Shown here one piece after another: positions 46,049 through 58,424 of a stretch of 64,000 bases of DNA. Position 1 is the first letter of the stretch. Every line of letters begins with the position of its first letter. The stretch comes from Microstegium vimineum. Taxonomy: Eukaryota > Streptophyta > Magnoliopsida > Poales > Poaceae. The notes beneath the pieces were generated by a model. That model saw only the letters and a list, made by a program, of their open reading frames with translations. It did not search any database and was not told the DNA's origin. A program made the translations under genes and the position numbers. The DNA lies in NCBI GenBank assembly GCA_022036555.1, contig CM039128.1:5697926-5761925 (forward strand), written 5' to 3'.

Positions 46049-49000
46049 ATGCCTTCCGCCGCAACGCGAGTCCTTCTCCGAGCACTCCCCCCATAGCTGG
46101 AGAGCATCCTCCAAGAAGTTGGGAGCGGTGCTCGCTCTTTCGGGAGCGGGCGCTTGAGCTGGTGCGAGAGGGGCTGCTGCGCCCAGAGCGCTCCGCCGGC
46201 GATGTCGTCGAGTGGATCGTCCCCACTGGTGCCGACGTCCCGGCGCCTCCTGAGGGGTACGTGGTCTCCTTCCTCCCGTTCCATGAACGGGGGTTCAGGA
46301 CCCCGCCGTCTCGCTTTCTTCGGGGGGTGCTTAACCATTACGGGATCGAGCTTCAAAACCTCAATCCGAACTCCGTCCTCCACTTCGCGGCCTTCGCGGC
46401 CATGTCGGAGGGAATGCTGGGAGTGGAGCCGGATTTCGTGTAGTGGAAGCACTTCTTCAAGGCGACGGTGTATCTCCTCAACACTAGCAGCATAAGGTCG
46501 GTGGCGTCCTGTGGGGGTGTGTGTGCTCAGCCTCCGCTCCTCCAACTTGGCGTCCTATATGCCGGCGCGGATGACCTCATCGAACCGGGGGTGGCACTCG
46601 CAGTGGTTCTACATCCGGAACCACCCCGAGGCGCTGCTCCCGATTTTCACGGGCCAGCGCTTCGGGGAGGAGCACCCCCGTTGGCATCACGGTCCAACCC
46701 CGCGCGAGCTCGTCAGGATACATCCCTACCTCCAAAGCCTGGTTGAGCTCCGGGACCGCGGGCTGAACCTTGCGAGGGTCGTCGCGCAGTTCCTCCGGCG
46801 TCGGGTCCTCCTGCTCATGGTGCGGGCGCTCCCGCTGAACGACATGGTGCCCGGAGCACTGCGCGGGGGGACCACCATGGCGGCCGAAGAGCTGAGCTTC
46901 GACCGCACAGTTTCGATCATGGGGAGACTGTTGGGGAACAAGTTTACCCTTGATGACATCAGGCGCTGCCCTCCGATGCGCCCAGATCCTGCGTCCGTTG
47001 ATCTGGTGAGTGTTGAGGCCTTGTTGTTTGTTTTCTCCTTCGCGTTGCTTTCTCTTGCTAGTGACATCCCAGGACTCCTCTGTCTTATCCCTGCAGGGGC
47101 CCCACTCATTGGCGCGTCACGTGGCCGCTCCCCTTCCCGTTCCGCCGGCACAACGGTCGGCAAACTGGGAGTGGAACGCACGGCAGCAGGTGGATGCCGC
47201 CGAGAGGAAGAAGAGGAAGGCCGAAAGGGCGCTGAAGCGCGCGATATTGGAACAACGGCGGGCGAGACAGCGCCGCGCTGGGGAAACAGAAGAGGAGTCC
47301 CCCACCGAGTCGGACGAATGCAGCGGTGGTCCCAGTGCGGACGACGGAGATGATGATGATGATGACGAGGGTGTAATACGAGATTTTGTAACCTATTTTA
47401 GGCATAAAATATTTTATCATATTTTAGGCGCAGCTTAATATTTTTGCCCGTCCCGATCTTGGGTGACATGATGATTAATGTCGGAGTGAGAGAAATAATT
47501 ACAAGAAATTTTTGCATCACTGCGGAGGCATAATTAGTTCATTATAATTGCGGTGTGCTTACTAATGGACTAACATCATGGGCTGGCCAAGACAAAAAGC
47601 TTTAACGTGGCCATGGGTTTGAGTAAAGCCCGTATAAGTCATACATGCTTATGATTTGTGTAATTCAGCCCATGTAGATTTCATGCCTACAGTATGCTAG
47701 TTTATACGTATACGGAATACACGGCCATATAAATGTGATCGCATTTACTAGTAATGGATATATTCCGATAACTACTGATTGGCAAGTGCACCGTATACAG
47801 CTTGCGTGATGCGTCCGTTGTAAAAGAAAAAAAGAAAAAGAAAAAAAGAAATAGAGATGATAAGATCAGAAGAGAAGAAGTCAGACGGTGCAGCAGCATG
47901 CTCGGTCGTCCATCATCCTCGGATCACGACGCGAGAAGCACTGCCCACGACCCGAGGTGGAGCAGCCGAGCTCGCCTCGGATCCCTCGGACCATCACCCC
48001 AACGAGCTTCAGAGGCCTCTACTATAGAAAGGGGAGGTCAGTTTCCTTGAAAAGGGATCGAGCAGAAGAAGAACATTGCCGCCAGGCTGCCGCACATACG
48101 CATTGCCGCCGCCACTTCCCACATACAGCCCTTCACCCTGCGCCCACTACTGCACCACGCCGTCGCCGTCGTCGCCGGATACACTTCGTCGCACCGAGGA
48201 GAGCCGACGCCACGCGCCGCCGGAGATCAACCACCATGGCTGCATCGAAGGGTGAGACTCCCCATTTGTGGGTTCTTTTATTTTGATAGGTGTCTTGTCT
48301 TGCCGGACGTACGGAATGGAGATGAGCAGGGGCGACAGGAGGCCTCGCCATGGCGTCGTTCTTGCAGTCAGTAGAGGAAGAGTTGTCTGTGGCAGATGCA
48401 GGGCGGTGATGGTGAGAAGCAAGTAGCAGTGCCATTTCAGAGGAAGAGAGGATGAGGACCAGAGAGAGATTTGAGGTGTTGCCATGGCATAGTTATTACC
48501 GTTGTGAAGAGGGAAATGGTTGTGATCAGTGCAGGCATGGGGAAAGCCAGTTGTGGTGTTGATCAGTGCAAGAGAAGCAAGATGGAGATTCAGATTCAGT
48601 CAAGGCGTAATGCAAGTATGAGAGGCAATGCAAGTATGAGAGGCATAGGTGGTACAGTGGGAAGAACAGAAGAAGCCAGATACATGTTTCAGTCAGAGAG
48701 GAGGTGTTGGCTGCATGTTGTAGGCGTATGGGTGTGATCAGTTTAGGCGAGAAAGTGAGGAAGAGAAGATTGGTTCAGCCAATTGTGAAGTGGTGGTCGT
48801 CATGAGATGAAGAAGGCCTAATGAAGCTTAATTACAGAAGGGAGAAGAGGCAGTTTTCAGTATAAGTTTAGAGGAGAAAATCACGAGAGGTGAAGAGGAG
48901 CAGGAAGAGTGAGGGCCAGGGGCGACTGGAGGTCCGGCCATGCCGATGCAGTTCCTGCAGCCATGGAGGAGCAGTGTCTGTGGCAGGTGCAGGTGTTGGG

Positions 49001-52000
49001 AAAAGCAAATTGAAATGTCATTTAGATGCAGATGTGTGTCTACTGCAGAGTAGTGTTTTAGCAGAGTCTGATTCAAGCGAAGAAGAGTTCATGTGGGAGA
49101 TCAGCGCAGTGGTGCTTGTCGATGATCCAAATCAGATTGTGAAGAAGAAGTAGTTCAAACAGTAGCAAATCAAGGCAAGGCAGTATGCAACCTGCAGGTG
49201 ATGTTGATGTTCAAAGAGCTTGATTGAAGAAACCCTGTTGCAAAGAGAAATCAATTTCAGTAAAGGAGAAAAGGAAGAGAGGGAGTTTCAGTTTTGATGG
49301 CAAAAGAGTGTTGTGCACTTGTGCTGAAACTAGAAAGGAGTGGTGATGAATGCAGTAGATACAACAGGGCGATGGAGCAGAGGAGTGTGTTGTCTGATCC
49401 TTTGAGAGATTTACGTGTTGAGTAATATTGCTGGAGAATGACTGAAGATTACAGCCAAGTACAATTGGTAGAGGTGTTGTGTGTTATTCACAGACACGTC
49501 ATATATTTGAGAGAGAAGTAGAGAAGTTCAGTAGCTGTGATGTAATTCAGATAGAGGAGTGTCGGAAGGAAGGTGCAGTAGCAGAGAGTTGCAGCAGTAT
49601 AATGTGGGCACTTAGCAAGTTGTTTCAGTAAGGAAGAGCTGAATCTTCGTGAGAAGCATATACGAAGTAGTAGAGGGAAGGGAAGCGCAGTAGCTGTAGT
49701 TTTGCCACCACAGTTTACAGAAAAATTCCTCGAGAAAGGAGGCCATTGCAAAAGCAAGATAAATGGCAGGGTAGCAATAGCCATTCATAAGTGAAGCTAG
49801 TTTCAGTCAAGGAGAAAAGAAATCTGAATTTTGTTGGCAAGTAGAGTGTTGTGTTACAGTCTAAAAGAAGAAAGGGGAAACAGAGGTGTTGTGCTGAAAT
49901 TCGAAAGGAGTGGTGCTGGGCTGCAGTAGACACAACAAGGCATTTGAGTGATGGGTTAGAGATATGATAAAGTACAGTAGTAGACAAGTATCAACATCAC
50001 TAGTTACATGTTGGTGAGGTGTGAAGTGCTGTTGAAATATAGAAGGCTCTAATTTCCATGGCAGGCACCACACATTCAGTTTAGTAGTGTTATATAGAGA
50101 AGTTCAAGATCAGTGAAGGCATATAAATTAGTGAAAGTTGTTCACCTGGCACCTGTTGGTGCATAGCTCTGAAAAAAGCAAAGAATAGAGCTCTGAACAT
50201 TGCAAAATATGCCTTCAGCTGTTTACAATAGTGTAGTAATATCGCAATAGAAATTTGCAGAGCCAAGGATCACGGCTGGTATTTTATTCAGAGGTCATTC
50301 CCTGAAGAGCAACGCTGCCCTTCCTATAGTGAAGACACTAGTAGATGTGCGCCATCATTTTTTCAGCATTGTGACAGTACGTGTGCTATGTAATAAGCAA
50401 GCTAATGTAATACAGTAGTTAGTATGGGCTATGAGGTGTCAGGTTGTTGTGAGATTTAACTCAAAAGAAAATAGCATGTACTGTGAAATTCTTACAAGTT
50501 TGAAGTATGTAAATATGGCAAGAGTTTAGCGGCCTGGTTGGGCCCTCTGATATTTGTGATAAGCTTTTGAACTTTCCAAACAGCCAGTATAATTGCAATT
50601 TGAGAGTGTCTCTGTTGTATTAAAGATCACACGAGATGAATAGCATATATGGCAAGTCAGGTGGTGTATTCACGTGAAAAAACATTGTGACCTAAGAGTG
50701 GTTGTGTCGGGGTTAGCTCCTTGTGTTGAGATGATTAGCAAACCAACCAATGTCAGTTAATTAGCAATACACTTGCTGTCAAATTGAGAATGCATGGATT
50801 TTGGCAATGTCAAGTGGGAACGTGTACTTTGTAATTCTCAAATGAATTAATAAAGATCTGAGTTCCCTGAATTGTTGAATCTCTTTTACTTATTTTGTAT
50901 ACTTATGTATACTGGCACGCCTGCATTTATTTATTCGGTCACGCATTAGGATGACTCCCTATGCGAAGGAGATGTTTCTTTTTAGCGAAACAGAGGGCAG
51001 GAATCCTCGACCGGTGGTAGCGTCGGCTTCCCTAACGGTCGGAACGCTACGCTACCCCGCGGGGTTGCGCTGACATCGGAGGTGCCCCTGGTCCGGACAC
51101 TCGGCGCGCACCTGGCCCCAGGGGGTTCCGGGAGCGGTGTCGCCACGGATGTTCCGGTGACCCCCCGTTCCGCCTCGTCCGATGTGGTTGGGCAGAGCGG
51201 GTGTTTGGGCGCCGGCGGCCGCAGCGGGGCGGAGGCGAAGCGGAAGCGCATCTTCTCCGTTGGGTGAGTTCGCTAGACTCGACCTCTTCCTCTACCTTGT
51301 CAGTGGGGAAAAGGCTGCCCGTGATTTGTGACGATTGTGTCGAATGTTTCAAGACCGCCGACGGCTCTGCGTACACGGGATGGAAAAAGCTGCGTCGGAG
51401 AGCGCCGTCGGTCGAGGGGGGGCGGTCCGGCGCCTCCCCGATTGCGGATTTGGCGAACGCCGCCGAGGTCGGGACCGGGCTGACCCCATCCCGCTCCGTT
51501 GTCCCCGGAGGAACGCCACCAGCCCCCACGAACGTCGGCCCTGAGGCTAGTACGCTGCCTACTCCCCCAGTCGTGGTGGTCATCGACGACCCCAGGGAGG
51601 AGGGCGGCCTTGGTGACTCTATGGCCGTGGGTGTCGGGGAGACCCCGTCATTTGAGGCGTCGGAAGACGCGGAGACGGCCGTCGTGACGGGGATGATCGG
51701 CGGGGGCGACGCCGAACTGGAGGACGTGGTTGCAGACGTCGTCACCGCCCCACCTGAGGGCAGGGTGGCTGGTGCGAGTGAGGAGGAGCCCCTGAGCAGT
51801 CCCCTTCCTCCCAACATGTCGGCCCGGGACACCGTGGGTCCCCCGCCCTTCACCGATGGGGAGGTGGCGGCCGCCAGAGCGTCGAAGGTCGTCTTCTCCC
51901 AGTCTAGCGCGACTTCGCCGGGCAAAACGCCCGAAGCTGTGAGGGAAGACGCCCCCGGGGCTCTGTGTCGCCTCCGTCCCGACCGTCGCGCATTCGGAGA

Positions 52001-53309
52001 CAACGACCAGCTCATCTAAGCCAATCAGGGGAACATGGGGGCCCCTGTGTTCACCCTGGATGATCGGTGCGATCTCCATCATTGGAACCGGGTGGCGGGT
52101 GCCCGTCAGGAGCTTGGCATCCAGGTCGCGTGGTACGCGGAGGAGATCCAGAGGGCCGTCGCATCGTTCTCCGAGGACTTCTCGCATCATGGCAATGTAA
52201 GAAATCATTTTGTCCGTAGACGTTTTGTTCTTTCTCGTCGGGTTCCTGATGCCTCTCTCTGTGCGGATCCTGATGGCGACCAGCATCGAGAAGTCGGAGT
52301 TCCTCCGTCGGGAGGCCAGCCGGTGGGCTCCTGGGACGTGGGCGCCTGTCGGGGCAAACGCCGTGGCGGAGGACCACGTTGCGGCTCGCCGCTGCGTGAC
52401 GGAGCTGGAGGAGCGGTTGGCCGCTTCGGAGTCGAGCGCGGCGGATGCCCAGGCGTTGGCGTAGCGTACTGCTAGCGACGTCGCCTAGGCTGAGCAAGAG
52501 CGGAACGCGTCCCGTGGTGACGCGGAGGCGGCCCGTCAGATGTTGGTGGATGAACGCTCAGCGCGCCAGGCTGAGATAGAACGCCTGATGGCCGAGCGTG
52601 ATGCGGAGGCCGAGGGACGATGTCAAGCTGCCTCGGCGTTGGATTCGATGGAGGAGGAGCGTAACACCCTGCGGCGTCAACGCGAGGTCAATGGCCGAGA
52701 GCGTGACGCCGTCGTGGCCCGCCTTGAGGACTTTTCTGCTAGGGCGCGCGAGCGCAGCGCCAACGCCGACCGGAGGATCCTGGAGTTCTCCGCCCAGGTG
52801 GGCGAAATGACGACGGTCATATCGCAGCTCCGTGCAGCGGTCAATGGCCTGGAGGAGGAGAACGCAGGTATGTTTCCTTTGTTTGCTCAGTCGCCCTGGC
52901 GTTGTGCGGAAGTTGTTTTTTAGAGGTTGAGGTCCTTTTTCCTGTTGCTTCAGGGTTGCAAGCCGGCGCTCAGGAGGCGCAGACGCTGCGTGAGGCAGTG
53001 CGCGAGGTGTGCGATCTCTTCGGCGTGCAAGCTGTCGAGGATGGTCCGGCAGCGGCCAGAACTCGCGTCGGCCTGCTATGGGAGCGGGGCCAAGCGCGGA
53101 TCCGGGAGGCCCTGCGCATCGGGGTCCACCGCATGATGTCGATCGCCGCCTACCTCTACGACGCGGTGACTCCCACGCTCGTCAGCGAAGGGTACCCCCC
53201 ATACGCCCCGGAGGACTTGCTTGATCAGATCGAGGCCGACGCGGAGGAGCCAGCGGCGGTCTTGGCCGCCAAGCTTGATGACAAGGTGTTCGTGCCGCCG
53301 GCGGAGTGA
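46049..53309 (+). pseudogene. Antisense gypsy-associated (Transposase_28-like) gene of element B
   Basis: An ATG at 46,049 (MPSAATRVLLRALPP) soon changes frame. The conserved part reads GYVVSFLPFHERGFRTPPSR, FLRGVLNHYGIELQNLNPNS and MSEGMLGVEPDFV, then TAG at 46,441 and WKHFFKATVYLL. This matches the family annotated as putative gypsy-type transposon protein (Transposase_28). It continues through HSQWFYIRNHPEALLPIFTG to an intron at about 47,006-47,096. A Lys/Arg/Glu-rich then acidic stretch (GDDDDDDE) is cut by the solo LTR at 47,372 and resumes at 50,998 (RNPRPVV). Beyond lie acidic and Pro-rich sequence (51.2-52.0 kb), then a coiled coil (RSARQAEIERLMAERDAEAE, ARERSANADRRILEF) with introns near 52,200 and 52,870. 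The C-terminus ends at 53,309 (DDKVFVPPAE). Stops and frame changes make it a pseudogene. It parallels the antisense gene of element A in position and layout. Confidence 0.78.
47372..50992 (+). mobile_element. Solo LTR of 3,621 bp inside element B
   Basis: It starts tgtaatacgagattttg, ends tttttagcgaaaca, and is flanked by GAGGG (47,367-47,371 and 50,993-50,997). Excision with one GAGGG restores the antisense frame (DDDDE-G joined to RNPRP). No gag or pol is inside. The length suits the long-LTR Del/Tekay chromoviruses (inferred). The plus orientation is suggested by a TATA-like ctatagaaa near 48,022 and aataaag near 50,849. A short direct repeat (gcaatgcaagtatgagag twice) lies at about 48,609-48,642. 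It is presumably the product of LTR-LTR recombination. Confidence 0.88.
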
Positions 53310-53849
53310 CCCTGCGTGGTCAAAGATCAGGGCCGAGGGCCCTTGTAATAAACAAACTTAAGTTGTTCTGTGACGTGCCCTCGAGGGGGATTTGGACAAC
53401 TTTTAGCGGCTCCTGAATGAGCTTGTTGTATGGTTGTTTGCTTGTTGGTTTTCCCATTTGCTTTTTCGCTTGGGCTACTTGCCCGACTTTCCCTGGGAGG
53501 AGCTTTGATCTGTTCGGGTGTGAGGTCGGGTGGAGATACTTGGCTCCGGGGAGCCGGAGTATTTCGCGGCCCTTTGGCACGGCCCGACGAGATCTCTTCT
53601 CTCGGTGGGGGAGGTCGGGCTTTCGCCTAGCGGGTTTGGCAAAGAGATTTTGAGCGAAAACGTTTTTGGAGTGAAAGATAGGGGGTGACCCCCTTCCCAG
53701 CCCCTGAGCGAGGTGTGTTCTGGCGCGCGCCGAGAGTTCACCTTGCTAAGTGGTCGGTCCGAGGGTTCCCACGTTTTTATTCCTCGAACTTTTTTCTCTT
53801 AAGAGAGGTTACATGCGTATGTTCATGATGATAAATATACTAGATAATA
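53310..53849. other. Element B interior between antisense gene and gag-protease
   Basis: Non-coding GC-rich sequence downstream of the antisense gene stop, where a complete element would carry pol. No reverse transcriptase, RNase H or integrase motif is visible on either strand. Confidence 0.55.
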
Positions 53850-54778
53850 ATGAGGGAAGCGACATAGCTGTTGGTGTTGTGGGCGTCCGAACTCTTCGCG
53901 CTCTAGGGGTCGACATCCATCTTGTCAGCGGCTTCGATCGCCGCCACCAGCTACTCGCTGCGCACCTCCGACATGGCATTTTGGCAGCAGTCCACCTCGC
54001 ACTGGTACGCCAACTTGACGTCGGAGGAGACTGTGATGATGTCGCACGACCCCGGCATCTTGAGCTTCAGGTAAGTGTAGTTTGGGACGACCATGAACTT
54101 CGCGTAGCATGGCCTCCCCAAAACGGCGTGGTAGGTCCCACGATATGCCACGACCTCGAAGGTAAGGTACTCGGTCTGGAAGTTGTCCGGCTCTCCGAAC
54201 GTGATGGGCAGGTCAATCTGCCCAAGAGGTACCGTTTGTCTTCCGGGAATGATCCCCTAAAAGGGAGCCCCCGAGGGTCGGAGCTTTTCCTTGTGTAGGC
54301 CCAGGGCCTCGAAGGCGTTGTAGTACATGATGTTGAGGCTGCTGCCCCGTCCATCAATGTTTTGGTGAAGCGCACACTCCCTATGATCGGATCCACGACG
54401 AGTGGATAACGGCCCGGGTGAGGAACGTGGCTTGGATGGTCATCTCGACCGAACGTGATGTCGAGTTCCGACCAGTCGAGGTATGTCGGCGTTGCCGGGG
54501 CAACAGCGAAGACCTCGCGCCGCTCCTTCTTCTGCCAGTGCTTGCAATTGTAGGCCTCTGGGCCTCCGAAGATCATGAGGCACTTTTTGACGTGGGGGTA
54601 AGAGTCTTCGCGACCCCCGTCCCCGTCCTGGCCTTCTGACTCCTTCGGCTCGTCCTTGTCGGGGACGGTTTTGAAGTACCTGGCCATCATTTCACACTGC
54701 TGGAGTGTGTGTTTGACCGGTCCATTGTGATACGGGCACGGCTTTGTGAGCATGTCATCAAACTTGCCCACCTTCTTC
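53850..54778 (-). pseudogene. Gag C-terminus and protease of element B
   Basis: The minus strand reads MGKFDDMLTKPCPYHNGPVK then HTLQQCEMM (the Cys-His knuckle region of Tat gags), an acidic linker, PTYLDWSELDITFGRDDHP and RYPLVVDPIIGSVRFTKTLM, reaching the protease active site in a damaged form (LMDGAAAS). After a frame change it continues with PSGAPF-like sequence, then FEVVAYRGTYHAVLGRPCYA and KFMVVPNYTYLKLKMPG (protease C-terminus). The N-terminal gag is missing, cut off at the truncated LTR, and pol does not follow. Confidence 0.85.
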
Positions 54779-55004
54779 TCTCGGGCGACGCCACCTTGGC
54801 TCGGGCGAGGCGGAAGAGCCCCCGAGGGTCAATGACATCACGGGCGATGCCATCTTGGCTCGGGCGAGGCGGAAGAGCTCCCGAGGGTTGATGATGTGTT
54901 GGGCGACACCACCTTGGCTCGGGCGAGGCGGAAGAGCCCCTGATGGTGATTTTTGTTTTTGTGGAGTCTGGTAATTTGGGTACCCTATTTCTAGGTATCC
55001 GACA
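54779..55004 (-). repeat. Truncated 5' LTR of element B (right copy)
   Basis: Only the end of the LTR sequence that holds about three tandem repeats and gtaccctatttctaggtatc remains (226 of about 1,057 bp). The missing part includes the TATA box, transcription start and primer site, and the gag N-terminus is also gone. A single deletion from within the LTR to within gag explains this. Flanked by CAAAG at 55,005. Confidence 0.88.
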
Positions 55005-55438
55005 CAAAGTTTTGCTACCGATGGTCAACTCGACACATACGGCTGCCATAGCTGGTGACACATTGCCCTCAAAATCTTTCAGCTTCATGTCCGTCTTGAC
55101 TAAGTCTTGGTCACCTTTTCCAAGCTTCCTGAACATGACATACAACATTATATTAATCGATGCTCCACCATCGACTAGCATCTTTGACACCGGTTGCCCA
55201 TCGACCTTGCCCTTGACAAACAAGGCTCTCAGATGCTGCCTTTCATCATCGGCAGGCTTTTCAAAGACAGCTACCATCGGATCTAGCACTAGCTAAGCCA
55301 TATCAGTAGCTTCCTCCTCAGCATCAGTAGGTGCCATAAATTCCATCGGCAACATAAGAACCATGTTGACTTCTGCCGATGGACTCCTCACCTAGTGTTT
55401 TGGCCTCCACTCCCAAACTAGAGGTTCTCCTTTCGAAG
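55005..55438 (-). pseudogene. N-terminal protease of element A
   Basis: Reads VAVFEKPADDERQHLRALFV, then VSKMLVDGGASINIM, the Gypsy aspartic protease active site (DGGAS), and VCVELTIGSKTL, ending at the element B junction. Upstream (55,290-55,438) it is interrupted by stops near 55,294 and 55,395. Removing the solo LTR joins this to the gag segment at 58,425. Confidence 0.88.
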
Positions 55439-55443
55439 GGTTT

Positions 55444-58419
55444 TGTCACACCCAATTTTAAGGATAAAATTGAATATAAATAACTCATGTGTGCCCAGAG
55501 ATCAATCACACACATAAGCCGACAAATCTTTAAATAGTACCATCACTAAGTGCTTATTACATAACGAATAATATTCTTAAACAAAACAGCGGAAAATAAA
55601 GATAACTCTCGCGACGAAGCTCCACTTCACAGGGAACGCCGACTGGTTGACCACTAGCCTAGTACTCCTCACGGTAGTCTTCATATCCATCTGAAGGGGT
55701 TGAGAAAGCAAGAGTGAGCACTTAAAGTACTCAGCAAGAGTAACATAGGGTTATGAAGCTCAAAAGGCTGACACTGTCTGAACTGCGATTGCTTTTAACT
55801 TGGTCAAGTTTTACCAACACTTAGCTTTAGTTACGCTTAGCCCAATTAATAACCACATGATAAAATTAGTAAACAACATTAATAATTGAACAACATGATC
55901 ATCTACACTGTGAGTTTTCCAGGCCGCTCGTAACCGTGAGCACGGCTATCATGATAGATTTACACTCTGCAGAGGTTATACACTTTACCCACAAGCCATG
56001 TTGCCCATATGCCCGGGATAGCTAGTCCCATAACACTACCAAGGTGAGCGGGCAGGGAACACTATGAAGTCTTTCAAAAGCTCTTTCTAACATGTAGTGG
56101 ACCCTACGGACCCAATGCAAAGGGGAATATGGGACACCCCGATGGTACCACCCGCAGCGGTCCCCACACAAGCTATACCCCATAACCAGCTCGGCAAAGG
56201 TTCCTTTCACGAACCACAAGCATGCTAGTCCAAACTTTATACTTAACTAAAGCCAAATCCATCATAGCACTCGTGGTTGTATTTGAAATCTCAGCTTTTG
56301 CCCTAAAGTGGGGGTCCTATTCCATGTTGCTATAAAAGTCAGTTTTATCTCATTGTTGCATATATCATTAGTCAAGATTCATCTCAAGGTCCATTATTGT
56401 AAAGCATAGCAGAGCTACCCATATGCATAAAATCCCATGGTGACAAGGTACAAGGACAACAAAGCTATGGTAAAGATCTAAATAGGAATCAAATTAGACA
56501 CATGCAATAATGACTAGATGAATTAGGGTGAATAGGTAACAAGGACAATCCCATGTTAAACTTGCCTTGATCACAAAGCTCCTGGTGATCCTGATCTGCT
56601 GCAAAGAACTCTTGCTCACCGAAGATCTCACCGGCTGTACTCGATCAACATCACCACACAATCATCCGAACAATCATACACGAAGCAATAAAGATATGAT
56701 CAGAACATTACACCATAAACAATAAAGAGACTTTGAAAAGGTTATAAAACAGACCTATACTTTGCTATGATTACAAAGACACGAGAACCACGCTAATCGG
56801 ATCTAAAATGAATAAGTTATAGATTAAACAAGATTTTGAAAAGGGCAAGATTAAAGCGTTAACAAATGAATTTACTTTGATTTTCAAAAGTAATTAACAT
56901 AGGTGAAATCTATACTACTGGATAGAGCATAAAATTACGGATCTAACGCAACTTGAACGAGTCGATTTGGATTTAAAACGAGCAAAATATAAGCTTTTGA
57001 AGTTCAGTGGCAAAACTGTAATTAGGGTTTTTCTTTTAAAATCGAATTAAACAGATTAAAAAGGGAATACACTTTTCAGTGAGGGAAGCGTATTGCTGGA
57101 ATCCGCCTTCTAGACTGCGGGTTAAGGGTCAGAAAACTCAGGGTCTCTTTAGCAAATCTACCACCCGAAGGGGTATCGATGGATCAGATCCATTGGATCG
57201 AGATTGGGCGGTTTAGATTAGAACAGGGGGGGGGGTGGGCGGTTCCCCCACCGGAGTAGAGCGGCGCGCGGCGGGGCACCATGGCCGATGATCGAAGCAC
57301 GGCGGCGCGAGGTCGATCGGGTGCTACGGTGCCCGGTTCCCAAATCCGAGCACACCGGGAGATAGAGGATGCAAAGGCGAACTCACCTAGGCGGATTGCG
57401 GGGCTCGAGGACGGACAGGAACGGCGGCCGACGTGGGACAGCGACGGCGGTTTCCTGCGACGCGACGGCGAGGTCACGCAGAGAACAAAAGAGAGGGAGA
57501 AAGGAGGGAGAAGGTGTTCGGCACATACGCGAAGATGATGCACGGCTCGGGGAAGAGCTTGCGGCGTCCGACGGCGCAGAACGGCGCTCGGCGGCGAGAG
57601 CAGAGCGGCGGCGATGGCGGCGCTGCTTCTGCTGCGTCCGAGGGGATGCGAGGGCTCGAAAAAGATAGGGAAGGCGGCGCGGTGGCGACGCTATTTATGG
57701 GGGGGGCAAGGGAGAGACCGACGCGGACACGACGCGGAACGCGCGTGGCGCGACGCGGCGGCGAGAAGAGTCCTGCTCTGACTCGACTGGAGGAAGGAGA
57801 AAGAGGGACTGACAGGCAGGGCAGTGCTGTCAGCGAGAGGGAGGAGTCGAGGCCGCGCGGGGTCGAGGCCCGAGCGGGGTCGAGGTCCAAGCGGGGGTCG
57901 AGGTCCGAGCAGGGGGGTCGAGCCCGAGCTCGAACTCGAGGCCATGCCGGACTGGGTCGAGGGAGGGGGAGGAGACGGCTAACACGCGGGGTCGCGGTGT
58001 CAGTGGGAGAGAGAGGAGGGAAGAGAGAGGTCGCGGCTTCGGCAGCTGGGCCGCGGGCGAGCTAGGCCAAGAGGGAGGCCGGCCCGCGCAGGTGAAAGAA
58101 GGGCGAGGGGGAGGGCAGGCCTGTTGGGCTCTCGGGCTGAAAGAGAGAGAAAGAGAAAAGATTTCCTTTTTATTTTTCTTTTCCTTTTTGCAAATGTTTT
58201 CCAAAGGAATTTTGAAATGATTTTGAAATGTTTTTCTTTGGGTTTTGAAATCCAAACAACACCAAGAAAATGCAGAGGCATGAAATGCACAACATGTTAA
58301 ATCCTATCATGATGTTTATTTTATTTTTATTTAATTCTATGATCACACAAATGCTTGAATTAAATCAAATTAAATTTAGATTCAAACTAATTTACTAATT
58401 CAAATTTTAGGGTGTTACA
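55444..58419 (-). mobile_element. Solo LTR of 2,976 bp inside element A gag
   Basis: Ends on the plus strand are tgtcacacccaatttta and tttagggtgttaca; flanks are GGTTT (55,439-55,443 and 58,420-58,424). On the minus strand it begins TGTAACACCC, as many grass chromovirus LTRs do. A minus-strand TATA box (ataaatag, 57,698-57,691) is followed by GC-rich leader sequence. Open frames in 57.2-58.2 kb are GC-rich, lack motifs and are treated as non-coding. Excision with one GGTTT rejoins the element A frame as GEN-PSKGEPLVWEW. No internal domain remains. Confidence 0.9.
57691..57698 (-). promoter_or_regulatory. TATA box in the 2,976-bp solo LTR
   Basis: Reads ataaatag on the minus strand, following a run of C. 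Its position about 720 bases from the LTR's 5' end fits U3/R of long-LTR Gypsy elements. Confidence 0.5.
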
Positions 58420-58424
58420 GGTTT

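Larger units (their letters stand above)
42423..55004 (-). mobile_element. Tat-like, non-autonomous Gypsy element (element B)
   Basis: It is bounded by CAAAG on both sides (42,418-42,422 and 55,005-55,009), with ends TGTCGG and CCGACA. Removing it with one CAAAG restores the protease frame of element A (KTL joined to PTTFF). The left LTR is complete (1,057 bp, 3' LTR); the right one is truncated to 226 bp. On the minus strand only a gag-protease part remains, at 53.85-54.77 kb; no reverse transcriptase, RNase H or integrase is present. The rest is an antisense multi-exon gene on the plus strand, interrupted by a solo LTR. Confidence 0.9.

Noticed and set aside
57184..58255. Open frames of 100-210 residues at 57.2-58.2 kb
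   Set aside because: They lie in the GC-rich part of a solo LTR with matching target duplications; no recognisable domain.
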